Under the pieces are notes generated by a model that was not told where the DNA came from, searched no databases, and saw only the letters and a list, made by a program, of their open reading frames with translations. From positions 124,001 to 188,000 of the forward strand of contig JANQOK010000023.1 in NCBI GenBank assembly GCA_028289645.1: a stretch of DNA of 64,000 nt. Reading direction: 5' to 3'. The stretch is from Anderseniella sp. (GTDB lineage Bacteria; Pseudomonadota; Alphaproteobacteria; Rhizobiales; Aestuariivirgaceae). The stretch's first letter is position 1. Every line of letters starts with the position of its first letter. Shown here piece after piece: positions 17,497 to 26,350 of the stretch. Both the position numbers and the translations under genes were made by a program.

Positions 17497-17543
17497 AATT
17501 TACTTTTGTAATATTTGTAAATAACTTCATTTTGTTCTTGACA
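17497..17543. promoter_or_regulatory. Divergent control region between the mtk operon and mcl
   Basis: The region between the two divergent units is strikingly AT-rich compared with its surroundings. It holds two direct copies of TTTGTAA (17505-17511 and 17514-17520) and a candidate -35 box TTGACA (17538-17543) pointing towards mcl, though no good -10 follows at the usual spacing. The TTTGTAA core also occurs upstream of the ScfR-type regulator gene, suggesting common control. Confidence 0.45.
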
Positions 17544-17599
17544 ATTGCGCCCGGGACTCCTTTTGCTGACCGAAATCCCAGACATCAGGAGCACTCACC

Positions 17600-18583
17600 A
17601 TGAGCTTTCACAGCGTTACGCAGGCCCCGGCCCGATTGAACCGCAGCGAACTGGCCGTACCGGGAAGTCAGCCGCAAATGTTTGAAAAGGCGGCGCAATC
17701 TGACGTTGATGTGATTTTCCTCGACCTCGAGGACGCGGTGGCGCCGGACGACAAGGTGCAGGCGCGCAAAAACATCATCGAGGCCCTGAACGACATTGAC
17801 TGGAACACCAAGACGATGTCGGTCCGGATCAACGGCCTGGACACCCATTACATGTATCGCGACGTGGTGGACATTCTCGAGCAGGGTGGAGAGCGCCTCG
17901 ACCTGATCATGATCCCGAAGGTTGGAACGGCAGCCGACGTCTATGCACTGGACATGCTGGTGACCCAGATCGAGACGGCGCGGGGCTCGCAAAAGCGGAT
18001 CGGCTTTGAGCACATTATTGAAACCGCACTGGGCATGCAGAACGTCAACGAAATCGCCGCGGCAAGCCCGCGCAACGAGTCGCTGCACTTTGGCGTGGCC
18101 GACTATGCCGCCTCGACCCGGGCCCGCACCACGATCATCGGTGGCGTCAACAAGGACTATTCGGTGCTGACGGATGCGCAACCGGACAGTGATGGGGGGC
18201 GCGAACGCCACTGGGGAGACATGTGGCATCACGCCCTGTCCAAGCTGGTAATAGCCGCACGTGCCAATGGTCTGCGCCCGGTTGATGGACCGTTCGGGGA
18301 CTTTTCCGACGCTGACGGGTACGTCGCCGCGGCAAAGCGCGCTGCCGCGCTCGGCTATGAAGGCAAGTGGGCCATCCATCCCTCGCAGATCGAGCTGGCC
18401 AACCAGGTGATGAGTCCCGGCAGCGAGGAAGTCGACCGCGCCCGGCGCATTCTGGAAGCCATGAAGCAGGCGGCCGAACAGGGCAAGGGCGCGGTTTCGC
18501 TGGACGGAAGGCTGATCGATTATGCCTCGATCCGGCAGGCGGAAGTGCTGGTGGAAAAGGCCAACCAGATCGCCGCCGGTTGA
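17600..18583 (+). CDS. mcl: L-malyl-CoA / beta-methylmalyl-CoA lyase
   Basis: A 327-residue protein of the HpcH/HpaI (CitE-like) family. It splits malyl-CoA into acetyl-CoA and glyoxylate, closing the serine cycle, and may act in the ethylmalonyl-CoA pathway. Visible marks are RSELAVPGSQPQM, DVIFLDLEDAVAPDDK (metal site), RINGLDTHYMYRDVVDI, LIMIPKVG, IGFEHIIETALGM, FGVADYAASTRAR and GKWAIHPSQI. The length and text match Methylobacterium and Rhodobacter Mcl1 closely. CAGGAGC lies before ATG 17600. It is divergent from mtkAB, whose product it uses. Confidence 0.93.
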   Translation: MSFHSVTQAPARLNRSELAVPGSQPQMFEKAAQSDVDVIFLDLEDAVAPDDKVQARKNIIEALNDIDWNTKTMSVRINGLDTHYMYRDVVDILEQGGERLDLIMIPKVGTAADVYALDMLVTQIETARGSQKRIGFEHIIETALGMQNVNEIAAASPRNESLHFGVADYAASTRARTTIIGGVNKDYSVLTDAQPDSDGGRERHWGDMWHHALSKLVIAARANGLRPVDGPFGDFSDADGYVAAAKRAAALGYEGKWAIHPSQIELANQVMSPGSEEVDRARRILEAMKQAAEQGKGAVSLDGRLIDYASIRQAEVLVEKANQIAAG

Positions 18584-18586
18584 CAG

Positions 18587-19822
18587 CTATTCGTCGTCCA
18601 CTTCCAGTTCGAACACCGATTGTGATGTCTTCGGCAGCGGCGTGAACGGGCTGCGCTGCAGTCGGTCGTGAGCCGGACCGAATGCCAGCCGGTAGACGAT
18701 GACGACGGCAAACAGCGCCAGGGCCGCCGAGATAAACACGAACAGCCCGCTTTCATCCGAGTACTCGATCAGCTGAGCTGCGATGGTCGGACCGATCGCG
18801 GCGCCGATCGAGTAGATGAGCAGCAGGCCGCTGCTTGTCTGTACCAGCTTGCTGGTGGGGACGTTGTCGTTGGCATGGGCCAGGCACAGGGCATACAGCG
18901 GCACCATCAGGGCGCCGTGCACGGTGGCCAGAGCCAGGATGGCCCAGAGCTCCGTCAGATGCCAGAAAGCGATCAGGAACCCTGTTGCCACGGTTGCCAG
19001 CGCGACCGGCAGTATGACCAGCCGCCGGTCGTAGTGATCCGACAATTTGCCCAATGGCCATTGCGACAGCGTGCCGCCGAGAACAAAGGCGGCCATCAGC
19101 AGGGTGATGTCGAACACACTCATATCGCGCAACTGGCCGAATGTCGGTCCCAGCGTCCAGAATGCGCCCTCGACCGCGCCCACCAGCAGGCACCCGATGG
19201 TGCCGACCGGCGAAATCGACAGCAGGCCCTTCAACTCCAGCCTTGCTGTGGGGATTGGTGTTGGCTCACTGGTGGGTGTCAGGGCTATCGGCACCACGGC
19301 CAGGCAGAGCAGGAACGTGACCAGCGCAAACAGGGTCTGACCGGCAGTGCTGGCGACGTTGACCAGCAGCTGGCCGGCCATAGTGGTCACGTTGGCAACA
19401 ATAATGTAGATCGACAAAATCCGGCCACGGGTGGTGTTGTCCGACTGGTCGTTGAGCCAGCTCTCGATCACCATGTAGGCAATGGCCAGCGCCACGCCGG
19501 AGAAAAACCGCAGCGCCAGCCACAGGAACACATTTGGCCACAGCGGGTAGAGCAGGGAGACCGCGGCTGCGATTGCCACCACGCCAGAGAATGTGCGGAT
19601 GTGACCGACGGTTTTCACCATTGCCGGGCCGAATACGCAGCCGAAAATGAAGCCAGTGGCGTAGATCGTGCCGAGATATCCGACCAGGGCGGGTGAGAAC
19701 TGTTCGATGCCGGCGCGCAGCGGCAGCAGGGTCTGGAACAGGGCAACGGCGGTCAGCAACAGCCCGGCGCCTATGAGCAGTGTTGCAATGGTGCGCGGGG
19801 AGTTCTTTTCGACTGCGCTCAT
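18587..19822 (-). CDS. MFS transporter (YcaD-like)
   Basis: A 411-residue inner-membrane protein with 12 predicted helices in two halves. It has the MFS loop signatures GFIFGCVFGPAMVKTVGHIR after helix 2 and WPLGKLSDHYDRRLVI in the second half. The pattern YMVIESWLNDQSDNTTRGRILSIY is typical of the YcaD subgroup, whose substrates are mostly unknown. The C-terminal tail is charged (VFELEVDDE). It converges with mcl, with only three bases between the stops, and is divergent from the dipeptide transport operon. The substrate cannot be deduced. Confidence 0.85.
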   Translation of the reverse strand: MSAVEKNSPRTIATLLIGAGLLLTAVALFQTLLPLRAGIEQFSPALVGYLGTIYATGFIFGCVFGPAMVKTVGHIRTFSGVVAIAAAVSLLYPLWPNVFLWLALRFFSGVALAIAYMVIESWLNDQSDNTTRGRILSIYIIVANVTTMAGQLLVNVASTAGQTLFALVTFLLCLAVVPIALTPTSEPTPIPTARLELKGLLSISPVGTIGCLLVGAVEGAFWTLGPTFGQLRDMSVFDITLLMAAFVLGGTLSQWPLGKLSDHYDRRLVILPVALATVATGFLIAFWHLTELWAILALATVHGALMVPLYALCLAHANDNVPTSKLVQTSSGLLLIYSIGAAIGPTIAAQLIEYSDESGLFVFISAALALFAVVIVYRLAFGPAHDRLQRSPFTPLPKTSQSVFELEVDDE

Positions 19823-20069
19823 GAAACCCGACCCCGCAAGATTGCCCGGTTACAGCTTTATTTCCAGAGGTTGGCTCGTCAAGTGCGATTGTAAACACCT
19901 TCGGGACTGGCGCCCGGTGTCTGATATTGGCCATTTACCACCGGGATCCGGTCTCACAATAAGTAATTAGCTGTTTTCTACTGTAGGCACCGGTGCTGAA
20001 AGATGCTTTCATGCACAATCCGCCGTAATCGGATGATTTGTCAGTCTGTAAAACAGGGAGAAGACACCA

Positions 20070-21668
20070 ATGACAAAAACCAAATTACTTATGGTAACTC
20101 TACTGGGCGCCACCATGCTGGCCTCGGGAGCGGCTCATTCGAAAACACTGGTCTATTGCTCTGAAGGCTCGCCCGAAGGTTTCGACCCGGCACCGTTTAC
20201 TGCAGGCACCACCTTCGATGCTTCGTCGAAGCCGTTGTATAATCGGCTGGTTGAGTTCAAGCGTGGGACGTCGGAAGTGATTCCCGGCCTGGCTGAAAGC
20301 TGGGAGGTTTCCAGCGACGGGCTCGAATACACCTTCAAGCTGCGCCAGGGCGTCAAGTTCCAGACCACCGACTTCTTCACCCCGACCCGGGATTTCAACG
20401 CAGATGACGTGGTGTTCTCGTTCGAGCGCCAGTTGAAGAAGGACCATCCCTGGAACCAGTACACCGCCGGTATCGCCTGGGAGTATTTTGACGGCATGTC
20501 GATGCCCGACCTGCTCAAGTCGGTGGAGAAGGTGGACGACCTGACGGTCAAGTTCGTGCTGAACCGGCCCGAAGCGCCGATGATCGCCAACCTGGCGATG
20601 GACTTCGCCTCCATCCTGTCGGCAGAGTATGCCGCCAAGCTGGAAGCCGACGGCAAGAAGGAATTGCTCAACCAGCAGCCTGTCGGCACCGGCCCATTCA
20701 AGTTTGTTGCCTACCAGAAGGACGCGGTCATCCGCTATGCGGCGCATGAAGGATACTGGGCCGGCAAGCAGCCGATCGATGACCTGGTGTTTGCCATCAC
20801 CACCGACGCTTCGGTTCGGCAGCAGAAGCTGAAGGCCGGTGAGTGCCATGTGGCGCCATATCCGAACCCGGCCGACCTGGCCGATCTCAAGGCCGATCCG
20901 AACCTGCAGGTTATGGAGCAGGAAGGCCTCAATGTCGGCTATCTGGCCTACAACTCGCAGGTTGCACCGTTCGATAAGGCCGAGGTGCGCAAGGCGCTGA
21001 ACATGGCGATCAACAAGAAGTCGATCCTGGATGCGGTGTTCCAGGGGGCCGGCAAGGAAGCCAAGAACCCGATTCCGCCAACCATGTGGTCTTACAACAC
21101 ATCGGTGCAGGACGACCCTTACGATCCGGACGCGGCGAAAAAGATGCTGGAAGCAGCAGGCGTCAAGGACTTGAAGATGAAGATCTGGGCCATGCCGGTT
21201 CAGCGTCCCTACAACCCCAACGCGCGGCGCATGGCTGAACTGATCCAGGCCGACTTCTCCAAGATCGGCGTGGGCGTGGAGATCGTGTCCTATGAATGGG
21301 GTGAGTACCTCAAGCTGTCGAAGGCAAAGGACCGTGATGGCGCCGTGCTGCTGGGTTGGACCGGCGACAATGGCGATCCGGACAACTTCCTGGCGGTGCT
21401 GCTCGGATGTGACGCTGTCGGCGGCTCGAACCGCGCACAATGGTGCAACAAGGACTTCGAAGCCCTGGTTCAGAAAGCCAAGACCGTGTCGGACAAAGCG
21501 GAACGCACCAAGCTTTATGAAGACGCACAGGTGGTGTTCAAGCGTGAGGCACCGTGGGCGACCATCGCCCATTCGGTGGTGTTCATGCCAATGTCGAAAA
21601 AGGTCTCCGGCTATGTGATGGACCCGCTGGGCGGTCACTGGTTTGACGGCGTCGATATCGCGGAATAA
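20070..21668 (+). CDS. dppA: Dipeptide-type ABC transporter substrate-binding protein
   Basis: A 532-residue periplasmic protein with a signal peptide ending near GAAHS. It has SBP_bac_5 family marks: LVYCSEGSPEGFDP, YNRLVEFKRGTSEVIPGLAESWEVS, DVVFSFER, PVGTGPFKFVAYQ, RKALNMAINKKSIL and GWTGDNGDPDNFL. The wording is close to DppA, which binds dipeptides and, in enterics, haem; the true ligand here is not provable. GGGAGAAG precedes ATG 20070. It is first in an operon with dppB, dppC, a small membrane protein, dppD and dppF. A hairpin in the gap before dppB probably keeps its mRNA more abundant than the rest. Confidence 0.9.
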   Translation: MTKTKLLMVTLLGATMLASGAAHSKTLVYCSEGSPEGFDPAPFTAGTTFDASSKPLYNRLVEFKRGTSEVIPGLAESWEVSSDGLEYTFKLRQGVKFQTTDFFTPTRDFNADDVVFSFERQLKKDHPWNQYTAGIAWEYFDGMSMPDLLKSVEKVDDLTVKFVLNRPEAPMIANLAMDFASILSAEYAAKLEADGKKELLNQQPVGTGPFKFVAYQKDAVIRYAAHEGYWAGKQPIDDLVFAITTDASVRQQKLKAGECHVAPYPNPADLADLKADPNLQVMEQEGLNVGYLAYNSQVAPFDKAEVRKALNMAINKKSILDAVFQGAGKEAKNPIPPTMWSYNTSVQDDPYDPDAAKKMLEAAGVKDLKMKIWAMPVQRPYNPNARRMAELIQADFSKIGVGVEIVSYEWGEYLKLSKAKDRDGAVLLGWTGDNGDPDNFLAVLLGCDAVGGSNRAQWCNKDFEALVQKAKTVSDKAERTKLYEDAQVVFKREAPWATIAHSVVFMPMSKKVSGYVMDPLGGHWFDGVDIAE

Positions 21669-21693
21669 GCCTGATCTTGTAACAGCAATAGTG

Positions 21694-21727
21694 CCCGCCG
21701 TGCCCTGGCGTTTCAGGTCACGGCGGG
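21694..21727 (+). promoter_or_regulatory. Intergenic mRNA hairpin between dppA and dppB
   Basis: CCCGCCGTG (21694-21702) pairs with CACGGCGGG (21719-21727), and CCTG/CAGG can extend the stem inwards. No T-run follows. Such hairpins after binding-protein genes commonly stabilise the upstream mRNA or attenuate read-through, giving more binding protein than permease. Confidence 0.6.
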
Positions 21728-21740
21728 AGGTGGGGCTTTC

Positions 21741-22751
21741 ATGTTTCAGTTTCTTCTCCGGCGCATCGGCCTGATCATTCCGACATTCATCGGGGTAACC
21801 ATCGCCGCGTTTGCGTTTATCAGGGTGCTGCCCGGTGACCCGGTGCTGCTGATGGCGGGCGAGCGCGGGGTGACGCCAGAACGCCATGCCGCCTTGATGA
21901 AACAGTTCGGTTTCGACAGGCCGATCTGGGAACAGTATTTCGACTACTTCTTTTCAGCCCTGCAGGGCGATCTGGGCAATTCGCTGGTGACCAAGAAACC
22001 GGTGTGGGACGAATTCTTCACCCTGTTTCCGGCCACCCTGGAACTGTCGATCTGCGCCATCATATTTGCCGTCTTCATCGGTGTTCCGGCTGGCATTTAT
22101 GCCGCCACACGGCGCGGATCATGGCCGGACCAGGCCATTATGGGAACGGCGCTGGTCGGCTATTCAATGCCGATTTTCTGGTGGGGGCTGCTGCTGATTA
22201 TACTGTTTTCCGGCACGTTGGGCTGGACACCGGTGTCGGGCCGCATCTCGTTGCTTTATTTCTTCAAGCCGGTGACCGGCTTCATGCTGATCGACAGCCT
22301 GCTGTCCGGTCAGAAGGGGGCGTTTTCTTCCGCTGTGTCGCATCTCATCCTGCCGACCATTGTGCTGGGCACGATTCCGCTGGCGGTTGTCGCGCGCCAG
22401 ACCAGGTCGGCGATGCTGGAGGTGCTCAGCGAGGACTATGTGCGCACCGCGCGGGCCAAGGGCATGTCACCGGCGCGTGTGGTCGGCGTTCACGCGCTGC
22501 GCAATGCGATGATACCGGTTATCACCACCATCGGCCTGCAGGTGGGCGTGTTGCTGGCCGGTGCCATCCTGACCGAGACGATCTTCTCGTGGCCGGGCAT
22601 CGGCAAGTGGATGGTGGACAGTATTTTCCGACGCGACTATCCGTCGGTTCAGGGCGGTCTTCTGATGATCGCGGTCATCGTGATGATGGTCAATCTGATC
22701 GTCGACCTGCTGTACGGGTTGGTCAATCCGCGTATCCGGCACGTGAGGTGA
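21741..22751 (+). CDS. dppB: Dipeptide-type ABC transporter permease
   Basis: A 336-residue inner-membrane protein with six predicted helices and the large periplasmic loop typical of DppB/OppB. It begins FLLRRIGLIIPTFIGVTIAAFAFIRVLPGDPV. The cytoplasmic EAA loop reads LSEDYVRTARAKGMSPARVVGVHALRNAMIPV, the docking site for the ATPases. It ends with a conserved helix and NPRIRHVR. It pairs with DppC seven bases downstream to form the channel. GGGAGGTGGGG precedes the ATG. Confidence 0.92.
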   Translation: MFQFLLRRIGLIIPTFIGVTIAAFAFIRVLPGDPVLLMAGERGVTPERHAALMKQFGFDRPIWEQYFDYFFSALQGDLGNSLVTKKPVWDEFFTLFPATLELSICAIIFAVFIGVPAGIYAATRRGSWPDQAIMGTALVGYSMPIFWWGLLLIILFSGTLGWTPVSGRISLLYFFKPVTGFMLIDSLLSGQKGAFSSAVSHLILPTIVLGTIPLAVVARQTRSAMLEVLSEDYVRTARAKGMSPARVVGVHALRNAMIPVITTIGLQVGVLLAGAILTETIFSWPGIGKWMVDSIFRRDYPSVQGGLLMIAVIVMMVNLIVDLLYGLVNPRIRHVR

Positions 22752-22758
22752 CAGGATC

Positions 22759-23670
22759 ATGAGTGACCACGTCATGGAAACTTCGACCGATTCCCGCGCC
22801 ACCGGCATGCGCGCGGTGCTGAAGGAGTTCTGGCACTATTTCAGTGAGAACCGCGGCGCGGTTGTCGGCATGTGGTTTTTTGTCGGCGTGTGCCTGGTGG
22901 CGCTGCTGGCCGACCTGATCGCGCCGCATGGTGCCACCACGCAGTTCCGCGACGCGTTGCTGACTCCGCCGGTCTGGCAGGAAGGTGGCGACTGGCGGTT
23001 CCTGCTGGGCACCGATGCGGTTGGCCGCGACATGCTGTCGAGGCTGATACACGGCAGCCGCTACTCGCTGTTCGTCGGCTGCATCGTCGTGGTCGGCGCC
23101 ATGGCGGTCGGCGTGACCATCGGGCTGATCGCCGGTTTCGTTGGCGGTACGGCCGACACGCTTATCATGCGCCTGATGGATATCATCCTGTCGTTCCCGA
23201 GCCTGCTTCTGGCGCTGGTGCTGGTTGCCATACTCGGTCCCAGCCTGACCAATGCAATGGTGGCCATCGCCATTGTGCAGCAACCGCATTACGTGCGCCT
23301 GACGCGTGCTGCCGTACTGGGCGAGAAAAACAAGGATTATGTGATTGCGGCAAAGGTTGCCGGTGTCAGGCCATTGCGGTTGATGTTCCACACCATCCTG
23401 CCGAACTGCATGGCGCCACTGATCGTTCAGGCAGCACTGTCGTTTTCCACCGCTATCCTGGATGCAGCGGCCCTGGGCTTTCTCGGCATGGGGGCACAGC
23501 CGCCGACGCCGGAATGGGGCACCATGCTGGCCGAGGCGCGCGAGTTTATCCTGCGCGCCTGGTGGGTGGTGACACTTCCCGGGCTGGCCATCCTGCTTAC
23601 GGTGCTGGCCATCAACCTGATGGGTGACGGCTTGCGCGACGCGCTTGATCCCAAGCTGAAGCGGAGCTGA
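22759..23670 (+). CDS. dppC: Dipeptide-type ABC transporter permease
   Basis: A 303-residue permease partner of DppB. It has an N-terminal cytoplasmic helix (ALKEFWHYFSENRGA-like), then six predicted membrane spans. Family marks are FLLGTDAVGRDMLSRLIHGSRYSL, the EAA loop LGEKNKDYVIAAKVAGVRPLRLMFHTILPN, and LGFLGMGAQPPTPEWGTMLAEARE. Seven bases separate it from dppB. Its stop is followed after one base by the start of the next small membrane protein. Confidence 0.92.
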   Translation: MSDHVMETSTDSRATGMRAVLKEFWHYFSENRGAVVGMWFFVGVCLVALLADLIAPHGATTQFRDALLTPPVWQEGGDWRFLLGTDAVGRDMLSRLIHGSRYSLFVGCIVVVGAMAVGVTIGLIAGFVGGTADTLIMRLMDIILSFPSLLLALVLVAILGPSLTNAMVAIAIVQQPHYVRLTRAAVLGEKNKDYVIAAKVAGVRPLRLMFHTILPNCMAPLIVQAALSFSTAILDAAALGFLGMGAQPPTPEWGTMLAEAREFILRAWWVVTLPGLAILLTVLAINLMGDGLRDALDPKLKRS

Positions 23671-23671
23671 G

Positions 23672-24220
23672 ATGGTGTACGGGTCGACAATTGTAGGACC
23701 GGCATTGATCGCCGCCGTCATTGCGGCGCTGGTGACCATGATAGGCTGGTATGTGGCCTATCAGCGTGACCGCCGGCTGGAGAACGGGCGGCGTGCGGAA
23801 CGCATCCGGGACTGCAAAATCGCCCTGCGCGCCGAGATCAGCTGCCATGTGCCGCGCTGGATTCTGCAGGACGAGAGCGGGCATGTTGAGGAGATGGCGC
23901 GCCAGATCAGGGCAGGTGCGGGTGACACACCGGCATTCACGCCGTTCGTGCCGAAGGAAACGGCAAACCCGGCGTTCGAGGCGATTGTCGGTGAGATACA
24001 GATCCTGCCTGGCGATGTTATTGAACCGGTGATCCGGTATTACCAGCAGGTCGATGTGATTGCCCAGCTTGCCGAAGACATGCGTGGTGAGCGCTATGCC
24101 GCACTGGAGGCCGAGCGCAAAGTTGATGTTTATCGGGATTTTATCGAATTGCGCAGCGAAGCAGGCCGGCTGGCCATCGATGCGATAGATGCATTGGAGC
24201 AGTCAAGTGACGACAAATAG
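23672..24220 (+). CDS. Hypothetical single-span membrane protein inside the dpp operon
   Basis: A 182-residue protein with one N-terminal membrane helix (GPALIAAVIAALVTMIGWYVAY) followed by a soluble, charge-rich part rich in helix formers (RRAERIRDCKIALRAEI). No family is recognised. The start lies one base after the dppC stop, so translation is coupled, and a 141-base gap follows before dppD. This position is unusual because dpp operons normally run dppABCDF without an insertion. It could be an accessory of the transporter or a recent insertion; codon use looks like that of its neighbours. Confidence 0.65.
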   Translation: MVYGSTIVGPALIAAVIAALVTMIGWYVAYQRDRRLENGRRAERIRDCKIALRAEISCHVPRWILQDESGHVEEMARQIRAGAGDTPAFTPFVPKETANPAFEAIVGEIQILPGDVIEPVIRYYQQVDVIAQLAEDMRGERYAALEAERKVDVYRDFIELRSEAGRLAIDAIDALEQSSDDK

Positions 24221-24361
24221 CGCCAGCAACGGCTCAATAACCCGGTTTTGGACCGGTCGGACCGTTTATGGGCCGCATTGGCGGCATGGGAAGCGGTTTC
24301 GTGCTCATGATTTTGTCTCCACTGATGGAGATAATACTACAAAGGTGAAAATTCAACAACA

Positions 24362-25360
24362 ATGGCTCTCTTAGAGATTGAAAACCTGACGGTAGAATTT
24401 GCCACGGCAGGCGGGGCTTTCCGCGCCGTTGACCGGTTGTCGATCAGCCTCGATGCGGGCGATGTGCTGGCCATTGTGGGTGAGTCCGGGTCAGGCAAGT
24501 CGGTTGCCATGCTGGCCATGATGGGCCTGTTGCCGTGGACTGCAACGGTGACCGCGGACCGGTTGAAGTTCGACGGCAGGGACCTGTTGTCGCTGACTGC
24601 CCGCCAGCGCCGCCAGGTCGTCGGCAAGGATATCGCCATGATCTTCCAGGAGCCCATGTCGAGCCTCAACCCATGTTTCACCGTGGGCTTCCAACTGGGC
24701 GAGGCGCTCAGGGTTCACCTGGGCATGTCGCGGGCCGAATGCAAGGCACGCAGCATCGAATTGCTCGACCTGGTCGGAATTCCGGCGCCGGAAAAACGCC
24801 TGGGCGCGTTTCCCCATCAACTGTCGGGCGGCATGAGCCAGCGGGTGATGATTGCCATGGCGATCTCGTGCAACCCGAAACTGCTGGTCGCCGACGAACC
24901 GACGACCGCGCTTGACGTGACCATCCAGGCGCAAATTCTCGATCTGCTGCTGAACCTGCAGCGCGAGACCGACATGGCGCTGGTGCTCATCACCCATGAC
25001 ATGGGAGTGGTTGCCGAGACGGCGCAGCGGGTCTCCGTGCAATATGCCGGGCAGAAGGTCGAGGAGCAGCCGGTGGTCGAGCTGTTTTCCGAACCGCACC
25101 ATCCCTATACGGCCGCCTTGCTGGCGGCGTTGCCGGAGCGGGCAACGTCAAGGACACTGCCGTCCATCCCCGGCGTTGTGCCGGGCCAGTTCGACCGGCC
25201 GGACGGGTGCCTGTTTTCACCGCGGTGCGCGCATGCCACCGAGCAGTGCCGCACGCAGTCCCCGAGCCGTGCACCTGCCGGTCTTGGCCTGGCATTCTGC
25301 CACTATCCGCTGATCAAGGGCGTGCCGCAAAACCACCCCGGAAAGGCAGCGTCGGCATGA
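24362..25360 (+). CDS. dppD: Dipeptide-type ABC transporter ATP-binding protein
   Basis: A 332-residue ATPase. Walker A is GESGSGKS (near residue 40), the Q-loop is in [11 protein letters not shown], the signature is LSGGMSQR, Walker B is [12 protein letters not shown], and the switch is LITHDMG. The C-terminal oligopeptide extension with the Fe-S-type cysteine cluster ([14 protein letters not shown]) is present. The ATG 24362 has no close ribosome site, only AAGGTG further up. Its stop overlaps the start of dppF (ATGA). The gene follows a 141-base gap that may contain a weak internal promoter. Confidence 0.92.
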   Translation: MALLEIENLTVEFATAGGAFRAVDRLSISLDAGDVLAIVGESGSGKSVAMLAMMGLLPWTATVTADRLKFDGRDLLSLTARQRRQVVGKDIAMIFQEPMSSLNPCFTVGFQLGEALRVHLGMSRAECKARSIELLDLVGIPAPEKRLGAFPHQLSGGMSQRVMIAMAISCNPKLLVADEPTTALDVTIQAQILDLLLNLQRETDMALVLITHDMGVVAETAQRVSVQYAGQKVEEQPVVELFSEPHHPYTAALLAALPERATSRTLPSIPGVVPGQFDRPDGCLFSPRCAHATEQCRTQSPSRAPAGLGLAFCHYPLIKGVPQNHPGKAASA

Positions 25361-26343
25361 GTGATGAAGAAGTCGTCCTGCGCGCCAGCGACCTAAAGAA
25401 GCACTACATGCTTCCCGGCAGCCTGTACGCCAAACCGGCGACGGTGAAGGCGCTGGACGGTGTCAGTTTTGACCTGAGCCGGAAAAAAACCCTGGCGGTG
25501 GTGGGGGAATCCGGATGCGGCAAGTCCACGCTGGCGCGCCTGGTGACCATGATCGAGGAGCCTACGGCGGGGTCGCTGCAGATCGCCGGCGAGGAGCTGG
25601 CCGACGCTGACAAGACTGTGCGCCGAAACCTAAGGCCCAAAGTGCAGATGGTGTTCCAGAACCCGTACGGATCTCTCAATCCGCGTCAGAAAATCGGCTC
25701 GGCGCTGGAAGAACCGCTGATGATGAACACGCCGCTTGCCAAGGCGGAAAGGGCCGACAAGGCAAGGTCGATGATGCAGGCAGTTGGTTTGCGTCCGGAA
25801 CACTATGACCGTTATCCGCACATGTTTTCCGGTGGCCAGCGCCAGCGCGTCGCCATTGCGCGCGCCCTGATGCTGGATCCGGACATACTGGTACTGGACG
25901 AGCCGGTGTCAGCTCTCGATGTCTCGATCCAGGCGCAGGTGCTGAACCTGCTCGGTGAGCTGCAGGACAAGCTGCAACTGGCCTATTTGTTCATCTCTCA
26001 CGATTTGTCGGTGGTCAAACATATCGCCGACGAGGTCATGGTGATGTACCTGGGCAAACCGGTCGAGCATGCCGCCAGGAACGTCCTGTTTGAGGGTCCA
26101 AAACACCCGTATACAAAGGCGCTGCTGTCGGCCACGCCGGTGCCGGATCCGGGCCGGCAGAAAGAGCGCGTGCTGCTCAAGGGCGAGTTGCCGTCACCTA
26201 TCGATCCGCCCACGGGGTGTGCCTTCCATCCGCGCTGTCCGGTGGCGTTTGGCCGGTGCGCGGCCGAGACGCCGCATCTGCAGCCCGCACGTTCCTCACA
26301 GGTGGCGTGCCATCTGATGGATGAAGAAAAACAGCCGGTGTAG
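25357..26343 (+). CDS. dppF: Dipeptide-type ABC transporter ATP-binding protein
   Basis: A 328-residue ATPase partner of DppD. It begins [17 protein letters not shown]. Walker A is GESGCGKS, the Q-loop is in VFQNPYGSLNPRQ, the signature is FSGGQRQR, Walker B is ILVLDEPVSALD and the switch is FISHDLS. The C-terminal cysteine cluster (CAFHPRCPVAFGRC) is typical of OppF/DppF. The start overlaps the dppD stop by four bases, which fixes it. The operon ends here, seven bases before the end of the convergent glpK. Confidence 0.93.
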   Translation: MSDEEVVLRASDLKKHYMLPGSLYAKPATVKALDGVSFDLSRKKTLAVVGESGCGKSTLARLVTMIEEPTAGSLQIAGEELADADKTVRRNLRPKVQMVFQNPYGSLNPRQKIGSALEEPLMMNTPLAKAERADKARSMMQAVGLRPEHYDRYPHMFSGGQRQRVAIARALMLDPDILVLDEPVSALDVSIQAQVLNLLGELQDKLQLAYLFISHDLSVVKHIADEVMVMYLGKPVEHAARNVLFEGPKHPYTKALLSATPVPDPGRQKERVLLKGELPSPIDPPTGCAFHPRCPVAFGRCAAETPHLQPARSSQVACHLMDEEKQPV

Positions 26344-26350
26344 ATCCGGA

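Noticed and set aside
20100..21887. 595-residue frame opposite dppA
   Set aside because: Antisense shadow with abnormal residue composition (His/Arg/Val-rich) and no family pattern.
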